Positions 38,612-50,298 of a stretch of 64,000 nucleotides of DNA are shown here, in pieces. Position 1 is the stretch's first letter. Each line of letters opens with the position of its first letter. Location: NCBI GenBank assembly GCA_023525715.1, contig CM042011.1:58939854-59003853 (forward strand), written 5' to 3'. The notes below the pieces were generated by a model. The model was not told where the DNA came from. It was given only the letters and a program-made list of their open reading frames with translations, and did no database searches. Origin of the DNA: Cichorium intybus (lineage: Eukaryota > Streptophyta > Magnoliopsida > Asterales > Asteraceae). The position numbers and the translations under genes were made by a program.

Positions 38612-41600
38612 TCAGAGTTGTGGGTTAATTAAAGCGATTTTTTCAAACACCACTTTTGAGTTATCTACCATTTGAACGTAAGGCTTTAACCGTTGTCCAT
38701 TGACTTTAAACGGTTCTCCTCCCTTTTCTGGTTTGATTTCTATTGCACCATGTAGTGCAACATCGGTTATAACATATGGACCAGTCCAATTGCTTTTTAG
38801 TTTTCCAGGGAATAATTTGAGGCGTGAATCGAATAACCACACTAATTGTCCTTTGTGAAATTGTTTTCGAACAATGTGGCGGTCATGAAAGTCCTTTGTT
38901 TTTTCTTTGTAAATCTTCGAACTTTCATATGCCTCTTTCCTTATTTCTTCCAGTTCTGATAACTGGAATTTTCTTTCTTCACCTGCATCAGTTAAATTGA
39001 CATTAGCATTTTTGATTGCCCACATGGCACGATGCTCTAACTCTACAGGTAAATGGCATGGCTTGCCATACACGAGTCTATACGGGGACATTCCTATGGG
39101 TGTTTTATATGCTGTCCGATAGGCCCATAAAGCGTCATCTAATCGAATGGACCAGTCCTTTCGGTCTGGTCTAACTGTTTTTTCGAGAATTCTTTTAATT
39201 TCTCTATTAGAGACCTCTGCTTGTCCACTTGTCTGTGGGTGATATGGTGTACCAATTTTGTGGGTAACATCATAATGTTTCAAAACTTTGGCAAAATGTC
39301 TGTTTTTAAAATGGGAACCCCCGTCACTTATGATGGTTCGAGGGATTCCGTGTCTAGAGAAAATGTTCTTTTTGACAAATTTGCATACGACACTATGGTC
39401 GTTTGTTCTGGTGGCTTCAGCTTCCACCCATTTGGACACGTAATCAACAGCTAATAAAATGTACAAATTTCCAAATGATGTGGGGAATGGTCCCATGAAG
39501 TCAATGCCCCAAACGTCGAATATTTCAACAATCAATATCGGGGACATTGGCATCATGTCTCGCCTTGAGATTCCCCCCATCTTTTGGCATCTATCGCAAG
39601 CTTTGACATAAGTGTAAGCATCCTTGAATAGAGAAGGCCAGAAAAAACCACTTTGGAGAACTCGGTGCCCAGTCTTTTTGGCACTGAAATGTCCTCCACA
39701 AGCATATGAGTGACAGTGACGGAGAATGTCCGTCTGTTCATCGTTTGGTACACATCTCCTGATAACTTGATCTGCTCCTATTTTGAACAGATCTGGATCC
39801 TCCCATAGATATTGCTTGGTTTGGGAGAAAAAGTATCTCTTTTGTTGAGTGGTCCAGTGTGGCGGTGTTTTTCCTGTTACAAAATAGTTAACCAAATTAG
39901 CAAACCATGGTAATTTTTGTACAGAAAATAGTTGTTCATCAGGAAAATCTTCTCGTATTGTTTCTCCTTGAATTTCATCTGTTTGGATCCTGGAAAGATG
40001 ATCGGCCACCACATTTTTAGATCCCTTTTTGTCTCGGATCTCTATGTCGAATTCCTGTAACAGAAGTACCCACCGAATGAGTCTTGGTTTTGTTTCCTTC
40101 TTTTCCATCAGGTGACGGATGGCACTGTGGTCGGTGTACAAAATAACTTTAGATCCCCAGATGTAAGATCTAAATTTATCCAAGGCGTACACAACTGCCA
40201 ATAGTTCTTTTTCTGTGGTGGTATAATTGAGCTGTGCTTCAGAAAATGTTTTGCTTGAATAGCAAATGACCACTGGTTTCTTGTCCACCCTTTGTCCCAA
40301 GACCGCTCCCACTGCATAATCACTAGCATCACACATTATTTCAAAAGGAAGAAGCCAATTAGGTGCTTGCAGAATTGGCGCTTCTGTCAATTTATGTTTC
40401 AGAATAGTGAATGCTTCTTGACAGTCATTATCAAAAACAAATGGTGCGTCTTTTAATAACAGTTTACAGAGTGGCTTAGAAATGGTACTAAAATCTTTAA
40501 TGAATCGTCGATAAAATCCGGCATGTCCAAGAAATGAACGGATGCCTTTTACCGAGCTTGGTGGGGGAAGAGTGGAAATGATTTGTACTTTGGCTCTATC
40601 GACTTCAAAACCACGTTCTGAAACGACATGCCCAAGTACAATTCCTTCTTTGACCATGAAATGACTCTTCTCCCAGCTTAAAATTAAATTGGATTCTGTG
40701 CATCTTTTTAGTACCTTCTCTAGCTGTTTCAAACAATTATCAAAAGAGGAGCCAAATATTGAAAAATCATCCATGAAAATTTCTAGCGATTCTCCCACCA
40801 TATCAGAAAATATAGCCATCATGCAACGTTGGAAAGTGGCGGGAGCATTACATAATCCGAATGGCATCCTTCGGAAGGCGAAGGTGCCATAAGGACAAGT
40901 AAAGGTTGTTTTAGCCTGATCCTCGGGATGGATGGCAATTTGGTTGTATCCCGAGTATCCGTCTAAAAAACAGTAAAATTTTTTTCCAGATAATTTTTCT
41001 ACTATTTGGTCTATGAATGGGAGTGGGAAATGATCTTTTGAGGTTGCAGTATTCAACTTGCGGTAGTCGATGCATACTCTCCATCCTGTGATTGGTCTGG
41101 TGGTCATTTTTTCTCCATCTTCTGTTTCGATTACTGTGATTCCTGATTTCTTAGGCACTGTTTGAGTTGGACTTACCCAATCACTGTCAGATATTGGGTA
41201 AATAATGCCGGCGTCCAACCATTTGAGCACCTCTTTCTTGACTACCTCTCTGAGATTCGGGTTCAAACGCCTTTGTGTTTCTCGAGCTGGTTTCGTTCCT
41301 TCTTCTGTAATGATTCGGTGCATACACGTCGCTGGACTTATCCCCTTCAGATCTGCTATTGTCCACCCAATAGCTTCCTTGTACTTTACCAACAATTCTA
41401 ACAATATCTCTTCTTGAGCACCTGTTAAATCAGCAGAAATTATCACAGGTAGAGTTTTGTTAGGTCCCAAGAATGAATATTTCAAATGTTTTGGTAATGC
41501 TTTCAATTCTAAGACCGGTGGTACTTCAAAAGATGATTTTAGCGGTGCTGAAAAGTTTGTGGGTAATTTTTCCACTTGGGGGATCCATGGTGTTTTCCAT

Positions 41601-44272
41601 TGCTGTGTTTGAAAAACCTCTTCTATCATGTGTACTTCTTTTGTGTCCCTGTCCTCAATCCTGGTATTGTTAAGAAAACCTTCCAATTCGTCAGATCTTA
41701 AGATGGTTGGTGTAGTTTGATGCACTAAGTCATCAACTACATCAACTTGATAACATTCATGTTCCGTTGATGAGTTATTAAATGTATTAAAGACATTTAA
41801 TCTGAGTTTTCTATTTCCAAAGGCGATATCCATTGCTCCTGTTCTACAATTAATTTGGGCGTTTGTTGTTGCTAAAAATGGTCGTCCCAAAATAATTGAG
41901 GCTTGACTTTCCTTATAAGTATGTTCAGTATCAAGCACCAAGAAGTCAACTGGATAGTAAAATTCATCCACCTTGATTATAACATCGGTCAACATTCCTC
42001 GTGGGATTTTTGTGGATTTGTCAGCTAGTTGTAAAATGACATCAGTATGTTCTAGCTTGCCTAGTTCATACTGATCAAACAAATTCCCTGGAAGAATGTT
42101 GACACTTGCTCCAAGGTCTAAAAGTGCCTTTTTTATGTTGATGTTTCCTATGGTCACAGAGATTAAGGGTGCTCCTGGGTCCTTGAGTTTAGGAGGAAGA
42201 GAGTTGGAGACTATAGAACTTGCGTGTTCTGTTAAGTCAACTTTCTTTGGGAGACGCGATTTTAACTTTCTTTTCTGAATACATAAGTCTTTCAGAAATT
42301 TCGCGTATGAGGGGACTTCTCTGATTAGTTTGACTAAAGGAATGTTGATTTTGACTTGGGAAAAGATTTCCCACATGTCTTCCGATTTAGTCTGTTTTGT
42401 GTCCTTAGAAGTCGACGGTTCAAGGGCTGAAGGATATGGTGCGATGTTGTTTTGTTCAATTTCTATTTCTTTTTCTTTTAAAATTTTTTCTAGTTCCTCT
42501 TTTTCATTGTATATTTCTTCGGTGTCACTTTCCTCTTCTAAAGTTGAGTTAGGAAGAGAACTTACCTGATTGTCGACTTTCTTCCCGCTTCGTAAAGATA
42601 TGACTTGGTTGACTTGATGTTCTTTTCCCGGTCGTTGACTGTGAGAAGGATTCACAGTCGTGTTGCTTGGGAATTTTCCTTCTTCTCTTTTCCCCAATTG
42701 TTCGGCTAATTGTGCTATTTGCTTCTCCATTGCAGCGATTGTTTTGGTATTGGTGTCGGTCTTCTGGTATGTTTGAGTGATGAATTCCATTATTTTGTCT
42801 AGCTTTGTTCCTTCATTTTCTGGTTCCTGTCTGCTTGTACTTCCTTCTCTTCCGTTGTGGTTAGGTTGAAATGTTCGTTGCTGATTTTGATGTTGGTTTT
42901 GATATTGTCCTCTCTGATTGTTATTATTAAAATTCCCTTGATTATTGTTATGGTAGTTTCCCTGATTGTTGTTGTTAAAATTACCCTGATTGCTGGGTCT
43001 GAAAGATCTTTGTGGATTATGGTGTTGGCCATATCCATTTAAATGATTGAGTTCCTCCCGAGTCTTTGTGCAATTATGTGCAACGTGTCCAGTGTTTCCA
43101 CAGTTTCCACACGATTTCTGCCCCTGCAAAACATTAACACCCTTCTCTTTCCCAAGGCTTGTAAGTAATAAATCAACTTTTTTACTTAAAGCTATGATGT
43201 CAGATTTTACTCCAGTTTTCCATGTTTTATCGAGTGCAATTGTTGCAACGGTTTGATTTGGAATTTCTTGTTTTCTTGTGGAATAATTGGCTTTTGAGCC
43301 ATTACTTAATTGTTCCAAAAATTTCCATGCATTCTCACTGTCTTGCAACATAAATGTACCACTTGAGGCAGCGTTTATCATGGATTGGTTCGTGCTATCT
43401 ACCCCATCAAAGAAATACCGTACAAGTTGCCAACGAGGGAATTCATGATGTGGACACGATCGTAGTAATTCTTTAAGACGATCGAATGCATCATGGAATT
43501 CTTCGTTAGGTTTTTGTGTAAAATCTTGTATGGCTTTTCTTATTTCTGTGGTTTTACTAGCTGGGTAAAACTCTTGTAAAAAGTTGGTTCTCAATTGGTC
43601 CCAAGTATTAATACTTCCGGGCGCAAGTGATGTAAACCAGTATTTTGCTTTTTCTTTTAAGGTAAATGGAAACAAATGCAATTTAAACGTATCTCGATTG
43701 GTTTCTCTTGGTGTGTTAGCATTTGCTATTGCAAGAAATTCATACAAGTGATTATAAGGATCCTCATTTTTATATCCACGAAAAAGTGGGATTACCCCAA
43801 TTAATTGTGGTCGAATTTCTACAATATGTTCGTTTCCGTGTGGAAATATTATAGGTGAAGGATCATCATAATCACCTGGTTGAAAGTGAGATGCTACAGA
43901 ATGTCTATTTGGTTGATCTAAATAACGAGGATTGTATTGAAAATGATTACCTTCTTGAAAACCACCGTTGTGTCGGTTCGTGCCATTCCAATTATTGGTG
44001 TTATCTCCTTGATAACCACCATTGCCATTGTTGCGGTATTGTGGAAGATTTGGTGGATGTGCTTGTGGTATGGGATTTTGCGGCCCCATTTGTGGAGGTT
44101 GTATGTGTGATTCATCGGGAACATCCTCTACCAATACTTCGTCCAAATTCATTGTTCTAAATAAGCGTCTTGCAATTCGATTGTTTCTAAAAGATCTTTC
44201 GGGTTCCGGATTGAATAAGAGTGGTGAATTATTGCTACTATGCCTTGTATGCATAAACAAGTGAATTTGCAC
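38612..44272 (-). CDS. Athila gag-pol polyprotein, 1886 aa, uninterrupted
   Basis: Single open frame. Domains in order, residue positions approximate. Gag capsid ~150-300 (LFPFTLKEKAKYWFTSLAPG, FLQEFYPASKT). CCHC knuckle ~385-400 (CGNCGNTGHVAHNC), after which Q/N-rich repeats of NNNNQGNYH type follow. Aspartic protease ~715 (LLDLGASVNILPG). Reverse transcriptase ~1000-1250 with the catalytic IFMDDFSIFG (YMDD class) near 1166. RNase H ~1310-1430 (MCDASDYAVGAVLG, TDHSAIRHLM). Integrase ~1520-1750 with HHCC zinc (CHSYACGGHF, CDRCQKMG) and DDE residues in DFMGPFP (~1589), ISDGGSHF (~1649) and SGQAEVSNRE (~1688). No chromodomain follows. The start HTRHSSNNSPLLFNPE resembles the start of related polyproteins, so the first ATG is preferred. 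Would supply capsid, protease, RT and integrase for transposition. Confidence 0.95.
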   Translation of the reverse strand: MQIHLFMHTRHSSNNSPLLFNPEPERSFRNNRIARRLFRTMNLDEVLVEDVPDESHIQPPQMGPQNPIPQAHPPNLPQYRNNGNGGYQGDNTNNWNGTNRHNGGFQEGNHFQYNPRYLDQPNRHSVASHFQPGDYDDPSPIIFPHGNEHIVEIRPQLIGVIPLFRGYKNEDPYNHLYEFLAIANANTPRETNRDTFKLHLFPFTLKEKAKYWFTSLAPGSINTWDQLRTNFLQEFYPASKTTEIRKAIQDFTQKPNEEFHDAFDRLKELLRSCPHHEFPRWQLVRYFFDGVDSTNQSMINAASSGTFMLQDSENAWKFLEQLSNGSKANYSTRKQEIPNQTVATIALDKTWKTGVKSDIIALSKKVDLLLTSLGKEKGVNVLQGQKSCGNCGNTGHVAHNCTKTREELNHLNGYGQHHNPQRSFRPSNQGNFNNNNQGNYHNNNQGNFNNNNQRGQYQNQHQNQQRTFQPNHNGREGSTSRQEPENEGTKLDKIMEFITQTYQKTDTNTKTIAAMEKQIAQLAEQLGKREEGKFPSNTTVNPSHSQRPGKEHQVNQVISLRSGKKVDNQVSSLPNSTLEEESDTEEIYNEKEELEKILKEKEIEIEQNNIAPYPSALEPSTSKDTKQTKSEDMWEIFSQVKINIPLVKLIREVPSYAKFLKDLCIQKRKLKSRLPKKVDLTEHASSIVSNSLPPKLKDPGAPLISVTIGNINIKKALLDLGASVNILPGNLFDQYELGKLEHTDVILQLADKSTKIPRGMLTDVIIKVDEFYYPVDFLVLDTEHTYKESQASIILGRPFLATTNAQINCRTGAMDIAFGNRKLRLNVFNTFNNSSTEHECYQVDVVDDLVHQTTPTILRSDELEGFLNNTRIEDRDTKEVHMIEEVFQTQQWKTPWIPQVEKLPTNFSAPLKSSFEVPPVLELKALPKHLKYSFLGPNKTLPVIISADLTGAQEEILLELLVKYKEAIGWTIADLKGISPATCMHRIITEEGTKPARETQRRLNPNLREVVKKEVLKWLDAGIIYPISDSDWVSPTQTVPKKSGITVIETEDGEKMTTRPITGWRVCIDYRKLNTATSKDHFPLPFIDQIVEKLSGKKFYCFLDGYSGYNQIAIHPEDQAKTTFTCPYGTFAFRRMPFGLCNAPATFQRCMMAIFSDMVGESLEIFMDDFSIFGSSFDNCLKQLEKVLKRCTESNLILSWEKSHFMVKEGIVLGHVVSERGFEVDRAKVQIISTLPPPSSVKGIRSFLGHAGFYRRFIKDFSTISKPLCKLLLKDAPFVFDNDCQEAFTILKHKLTEAPILQAPNWLLPFEIMCDASDYAVGAVLGQRVDKKPVVICYSSKTFSEAQLNYTTTEKELLAVVYALDKFRSYIWGSKVILYTDHSAIRHLMEKKETKPRLIRWVLLLQEFDIEIRDKKGSKNVVADHLSRIQTDEIQGETIREDFPDEQLFSVQKLPWFANLVNYFVTGKTPPHWTTQQKRYFFSQTKQYLWEDPDLFKIGADQVIRRCVPNDEQTDILRHCHSYACGGHFSAKKTGHRVLQSGFFWPSLFKDAYTYVKACDRCQKMGGISRRDMMPMSPILIVEIFDVWGIDFMGPFPTSFGNLYILLAVDYVSKWVEAEATRTNDHSVVCKFVKKNIFSRHGIPRTIISDGGSHFKNRHFAKVLKHYDVTHKIGTPYHPQTSGQAEVSNREIKRILEKTVRPDRKDWSIRLDDALWAYRTAYKTPIGMSPYRLVYGKPCHLPVELEHRAMWAIKNANVNLTDAGEERKFQLSELEEIRKEAYESSKIYKEKTKDFHDRHIVRKQFHKGQLVWLFDSRLKLFPGKLKSNWTGPYVITDVALHGAIEIKPEKGGEPFKVNGQRLKPYVQMVDNSKVVFEKIALINPQL

Positions 44273-44342
44273 AAGAAAGATAATAAAAACAAAAGTAAAA
44301 ATTGAACTTTAAACAACTCTTTAGAACTTAAGCGCACATAAT

Positions 44343-44361
44343 CCCCGGCAACGGCGCCATT
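44343..44361 (-). other. Primer-binding site (tRNA-Asp)
   Basis: On the plus strand CCCCGGCAACGGCGCCA, the 3' end of plant tRNA-Asp(GUC). It sits next to the 5' LTR, so it is a primer site and not a tRNA gene: no other tRNA arm is present. Confidence 0.88.
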
Positions 44362-44362
44362 T

Positions 44363-46352
44363 TGACAACGCTATCGTCACACGCGTCAAAAACAATTTAT
44401 AACCCACTTTTACTATGTAGATAGGGCAAGCGGGGTCGAGTCCAAGGATTTAGTGGTTAACTTTTAATGAGTTGTAAAGTAAAATTTTAACGGTGATGGT
44501 AAAAATATTGAGATTATAACTTGAGATTAAAGAAAGAATTACTTCCGGTTTAGTTATCAACCATTAGTTTCACATGTATTATTACAATGATTCCGATGTA
44601 ATTACTTTAACATAATTACAGTTTACTGACAATTACTATTACATAGGTAAATACATAATATGTTGGATCAATTATTTGTCTTTGTCTAACAATTAGGAAG
44701 ATTAGGCACAAACAATGGTATAACAATATTATGTTTTATCTAAATGATAGTAACGTTACAACTTCTTAGCATATTAAGTGGGCACAAAGTATATTAACTG
44801 ATTATTCGTCTTAGCTCGTTATTTAGGTGAGATAGGCACGAATAATATGTTGGTAATACTATGTCTTGAGAATATGATAATAAGTAGAAGTAAACACAAA
44901 TGATTCACTAGTTGTATTCAAAGAGATAGGAATTTAAGAATTACAATAGTAAAACACTTGTCGGAATCAAAGTAAAAACATGCTATACTAAGAGTTGGAT
45001 AACGTTACCGGAAGTAATCTGAAGAGATTAGCCTTCCATTCGTGTGATGATCGTAGAGATGGTCTTGGTGTTCCTTGACATGTGACTTGATGCGGTTATC
45101 TTCCAAATTATCTTGTTTTTATAACAAGAATTACCACCGAGAGAGATGATATTTTGATTCTAAACAACTAGCTAAGAGATGTTTCAAGCTATTCTAACTG
45201 ATAGAGAGTGTTTGAGTATCCTTATTACAAATAGAGTGAATTGGTGTCTAAATCCGTGCATAGAAGGTCTCTATTTATACTAGCTGAACACAGTACTCGC
45301 GTCGCGACCAAGGATGCCGTCGCGGCGCGAGGATGCGTTGGTCGTTGCTTTTGGTCGGCCACTGGTCTGGCTAGTGCGGTTGTTGGTAGTCTCGCGTTCA
45401 AGGAGTAGGTGTGGTCGCGTCCAAGGTCTTCGCGTCGCGACCACAGCCTTCGTCGCGGCGCGATTGCTGTAGCTTTTTAGTTTTCTGTCTTGATTTTCTT
45501 CACGTCGCGACACAGGTCTTGTCAAGTCGCGATTGCTGTATTTTTATGTGTATTTCGCCTTTTTACTCTTCGGTTTTGAGCATCACTTCCTCGGGTTTGT
45601 TCTTTTATAGTTCTTGGGTCTTGTTCCTGAAAATAAACCATAAATGTTAACACACAAATCCCTCTTATTGTCCTCACACCAGCAGCTCCGGAGAACTCTG
45701 TTCAAGTTAAACATGAATCGTAATTCATGTTCAGCCACCTGTTAATATAAGCCTGTTTTGATGTTGAGCTTATCAGGATTTCCTATGGTAAAACCATAGT
45801 TCTGGCAGATTTGCATCTGCAACACAGCAGTGGGCTGTGATGTGCAGTGTATGAAAAATGAGATATTCTCTCGTTTAGCTTGCAATTTTGTGAGGATGTC
45901 TGGGGACGGTAGACAAATTAATCATAATTCTATTGAGAGAATTAATGATATCATAATAGGATTTCCCCGTGATTTGTGAGATGTTTTCTATGTGAAAACA
46001 AATGGCTGGCTTGGGTTAGTAATGACCCGACAGTAGATCTATTATCACCGCCAGACTGTTGGGAGTCTGTGGTGTGCATCAGGAGCTGCCGTTGGAATGT
46101 GAGCTTTTGCCTTTTTGTTGTGAAAACATGCATTCTTATAAAATGTGATTGTTTGGTTTTAACAGATGAGGTAGGTTAGACGGGTCTGTCTGAACCATAT
46201 CTGTTATGAAGAAGCATTTTGCATGTTTTAAGGCGGTTTCTAGATTCTTTTATTTTGCACAAAAATATAGTTTTTGTGTGCCTCTGAGCATATTTATGCG
46301 ATAAAATAGTCTTTAAATGATAGTGTTTTATTATAAAAATAAAACACTATCA
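44363..46352 (-). repeat. 5' LTR of Athila element
   Basis: 1990 bp, one difference from the other LTR noticed by eye. The promoter TATA lies at 45269-45279 by offset, with the CGCGTCGCG words at 45298-45306 and 45431-45439. Confidence 0.94.
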
Positions 46353-46357
46353 AGGGG

Positions 46358-47651
46358 CATAACAGTCCAAGTTTTATTTGACTCCATAGCAGTCAGCTCT
46401 TCATCCATTGCATTACACCATTCAGGATATTAACTAGCTTGTTTGTATGACTGAGGCTCAAAATTAGCTGAGACACTCATAACAAAAGCTTTGTGTTGAG
46501 GAGAAATGTGTTCATAACTAAGAACATCGGATAAAGGGTAATTGGTGTTGATGTGATGTTGGAAGGAATTACAATGGAAATCTTTCAAGTATGAAGGTGC
46601 CTTTTGGGTCTGGAGGGTTTATGTAAAGCAATAGGTGGTTTAATTTCAACAGAAGAAGCAGAATCACTGGAATCATGATTACTGCCAGAATCAGGATTAC
46701 TACTGGAATCAAGATTATTAGAGTCATGATTGTAATGATCATTTGAATCATTAGAATAGGGATGGTTCTGAGGTATGTTAACTGGTGGAATAGGTTGGAA
46801 AGAAATATCTTCATTCATTGAAACTGGAAGGACAAATTGGTCAAGAAAAAATTGAATAGGCTGCAAAGAATTTTCAGATTTAAAATGAAAGATACTCTCA
46901 TGAAAAACTACATCTCTGGAAATGATAAACTCATTCTTTGCCATTTCAAATAGTTTGTAAGCTTTCATGTTGGGGGGTAACCACCAAAAACACAAGGCTT
47001 GGCCCTGGGACAAAACTTTGTTCTGTGTGCAGTCAAAGTGGATGCATAAGCTAAACACCCAAAGCTTTTTAATTGTGAATAAATAGGAGCTGTGCCATGT
47101 AATCTCTGATATGGAGTGCTGTTTTCCAGAATTGGTGAAGGTAATCGGTTGATCAAGTATGTAGTAGTTAAAATACACTCCGTCCATAAGATAAGTGGCA
47201 AATGTGATTGAACGCATAAAGCTCTTGCAACATTAAGAAGATGCTGATGTTTTCGATCAACAACAGAGTTCTGTTGTGGCTTAGCAACACAAGATCTCTG
47301 ATGGATAATACCCTTTTTAAGAAAAAATCCTTAAACTCCAGTTCCTTAGCATTATCAGATCTGACTGCTTTGATTTTCTTGTCAAATTGAGTGAAAATCA
47401 TTTCATAAAATGAAGGAATAATGGAAGCCACATCAGATTTGTTTTTCAACATGTAAATCCAAGTATATCTACTATGGTCATTCACAATAGTAAGAAAATA
47501 CTTGAAACCTTGAATAGAAGTAGTGGAATAAGGCCCCCATATGTCACAATGTATAAGGGCAAAACAGTCATTCGCCAAATTGTTATTAGAAACAAAAGAC
47601 AACTGTTTTTGCTTGGCTAAAGGACATGCAATACAATGAGATAGCTCTGTT
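46358..47651 (-). pseudogene. copia integrase and linker, frameshifted
   Basis: Continues the nested-host copia on the far side of the Athila element; 46353-46357 is the second copy of the AGGGG TSD. Integrase core text: CIACPLAKQ near 47610, HCDIWGPYSTT near 47540, IVNDHSRYTWIYML near 47480, VRSDNAKELEF near 47350. Frames then break (near 47320 and 47210). The C-terminal part continues as LKSFGCLAYAS near 47060 and ISRDVVFHESIFHF near 46900. The linker is rich in S, N and D. An in-frame TAA lies at 46430-46432, just before the RT. At least three breaks are independent of the nested insertions, so this copia was probably already defective. Confidence 0.88.
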
Positions 47652-48911
47652 CTATGTTTTTAACAGAGCTTTTATTGGTGCTAAACACTTATTAGAAGGG
47701 TGTCCTAATCTGGAATGCCAAGTATCTAAAGAAACTGAAGAAATCTTGAAATCTTTCTTGTGATTGTCTTCATCCAACACATATAACTCTTGACACAAAT
47801 TAGCCTTGCCAATCATCCTCATTTCCTTCACATCTTGAATCACAGCATGATGACATGTGAACTGAATCATTAATTTCTGGTTCTTGGTAAGTGAACTCAC
47901 ATAAATTAAATTTTGATCAAAAGAAGGCACATATAAAACATCTTTCAAAGTGAAAAGATGATCAACCTTAATATCACCAATGAGATTGACGGGTAGAGTG
48001 AGTTTATTGGGTAAGGTAACAGTGTAATGATGTACAACACGTTTGTTATGAAACATACATATTTCATGACAAACATGTTGAGTGGCCCCTGAATCTATGA
48101 TCCATTTCATAGATTTTTGTCCGGAATTAATAGAGATAGAATAACACTTACCAGTAGAAGTGTTATCATTTGGATTCACAGAGATCATATGATTCGAAAG
48201 AGCAGACATGACTTGTTGACATTGTTCTTGAGAAAAACCTCTGAACATGTTAGATAGATCACTGTTGATAGAAGCCATTTGAACATTAGGATCTTCATTT
48301 GAAGTAACAGCAGATGCAATTCTGTTCTTAGTTTTGTAACCAGGAGGATATCCATGAAGCTTGTAGCACTTATCAACAGTGTGTCCTTGGAGTTTGCAAT
48401 GAGTACAAACAGGCCTGTCACGGTTATTGGATTTGTAGTTACCTTGTGGAGGTTTGCTTCGATTTTGATAGTTGTTAGAACCAGGAGAAGAAAATTTGGC
48501 AGCATAAGCAACAGAATGTTGAACATCATGATGAATGCACTTTTGTTTCTCTTCTTGAACAATTAGGGAAAATACACGGTTGATAGATGGAAGGGGATCC
48601 ATTAGCAATATCTGACCTCTGGTTTGTGAAAAAGAATCGTTGAGCCCCATTAGAAAATTCATGATGTGTTCGTTATGAAAGTGTTCCTTAATCTTCTCCA
48701 CTCCTCCACATTCACACTTATTACAAGTGCAATTAGGTCGGAAATTGATCATTTCATAAGTAATCGACTTGAGTTTGGTGAAATAAGTGGCAATAGAGTC
48801 TTGATTCTGATTGAGATTAGCCAATTCTCTACGAATTTGAAAAATACGCGGTCCATTACTTTGTTGAAAACGATCTTTCAGATCATTCCAGATATCATAA
48901 GCACTTTCAGT
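47652..48911 (-). pseudogene. copia gag C-terminal part, protease and integrase start
   Basis: Reads ESAYDIWNDLKDRFQQ just inside the LARD junction, then capsid (NFLMGLNDSFSQTRGQIL), a CCHC knuckle (CTHCKLQGHTVDKCYKLHGY) and the protease box WIIDSGATQHVC near 48110. The pre-integrase zinc half WHSRLGHPSNKC is near 47690. A stop with a frame change near 47652 ends the segment. The protease aspartate is kept. Confidence 0.9.
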
Positions 48912-50298
48912 TGTAACACCCGGTTTTTAATAAAACATCTTCATTTAAATAAATATCAATTTATTCAATAATTAACATTTTGAAGATATTTAGAAATCAT
49001 TTAAACATCAATTCACCGTATAAATCTCCACATAAGTAGCATCAGTGTGTACCCGTCATGCCTGTCCGTCATTTTCACCTGTACAACCTGAAATGGTAAT
49101 TTAAAAGAGAAAGGATAAGCACACGGCTTAGTGAGTTCCAACAACTACACAGCATATCAGCTACACATACTTTACCCCTAACAGGAAAAATACAACCACA
49201 CGTCACATAATCTGCTCTACCCAGTATATTGGATTATATCCTCCTATACGTATCTGCTCAGTAAATCTAATTCCCCGGCTCAGCACTTAGAGCCGCACAT
49301 ACCCTGTACGTCCAGTCATGCGTATCTGCCCAGTGTATTTTGCACGTATCTCTATATTACTCAGTACGTCGAGCCCATACACACCATAACCCAACCCATA
49401 CAATTATAACAGGAAGGTATATACACACAACTTGGTATAATTCACCAACATATTATAAACATCTTATAAGCACACAAAATACAGTAAAGCACATATAACG
49501 TCCACACAATGTAGTGAGAAACTCACCTGATTATAGTCGACTACAGCGTTTATCTCTGCTTCGTATTCCCTCTTTAACTGTTAACACCGTAAGACATTTA
49601 TCACTCTTTACTCCTTAACTATCTTATAGTTGCATCATTAAATTCTTCCATAATTCCAACATGATACCTCGTGATTTATCAAGTAAAGGATAGCCAGGTA
49701 GAAGATTAGTTGGGGTGGCAGGATCCTTTCAGCATTTTAGCCTTTCGGAAAATCCAACAACCAGATCCCAAGTAATCGGCCTAGACACCATCCTCGTAAG
49801 TAAATCACTCGGTATTATTTTTGGAATTACGAATAATATAACCTCTACATTTTATAGTTTAACACTTATAAACTACTAGAGAAATACGATAGCAATTACT
49901 CACTTAAGATTGGCGTTTTCGCAAAGCCTTGGCACGTTTCCCGTTCCGCTATTCCAACACTTCCCGAGCACCTCGTTACCAGCTACCGCTCGCTCCTAAC
50001 TCCTCCCGACCTATTTTCCTCACCAGAACACTCCTCGATATCGTAAGGTTGTTTGGTGTTTGTTGTGGGTTGAAATGAAGAAGTTGTGCCTCTATTTATA
50101 GGGCTTGAAAACACTATTCACGACGTCATCACGACATCATCGTCGACATCATCACGACATCATCGTCGACGTCATCACGAGGTAAGCGCTTACTTCATTT
50201 CTCGGGTACTATTCACGCCGGAGTACTATTCACACCGGAGTTACTATTCACGCCGGAGTTACTATTCACAATTTTTTTTTTGAAAAACGGTCGTTACA
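48912..50298 (-). repeat. 3' LTR of LARD-like element
   Basis: 1387 bp. TATAAATAGAG read in reverse at 50090-50100. Upstream of it on the coding strand are two tandem motif arrays: CGTCATCACGACATCATCGT units at 50120-50180 and CTATTCAC(A/G)CCGGAGT units at 50204-50269. Confidence 0.93.

Larger units (their letters stand above)
34060..46352 (-). mobile_element. Athila-type Ty3/gypsy element, apparently intact
   Basis: 12.3-kb element on the minus strand inserted in the RT region of the nested-host copia. LTRs are exactly 1990 bp each (34060-36049 and 44363-46352), start TG/end CA, and only one difference was noticed (34440 G versus 44743 A). The TSD AGGGG is perfect (34055-34059, 46353-46357). 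The primer site beside the 5' LTR is TGGCGCCGTTGCCGGGGAT, complementary to the 3' end of plant tRNA-Asp, as in Athila. Contents 5' to 3': open gag-pol (38612-44272), a spacer rich in CpG words, and a second ORF (36348-37676) before the 3' LTR. No chromodomain. All features of a very young, possibly autonomous copy are present. Confidence 0.94.

Noticed and set aside
44343..44361. Match to the 3' end of tRNA-Asp considered as a tRNA gene
   Set aside because: Only the acceptor/T-stem end is present and it abuts an LTR. It is the primer-binding site.
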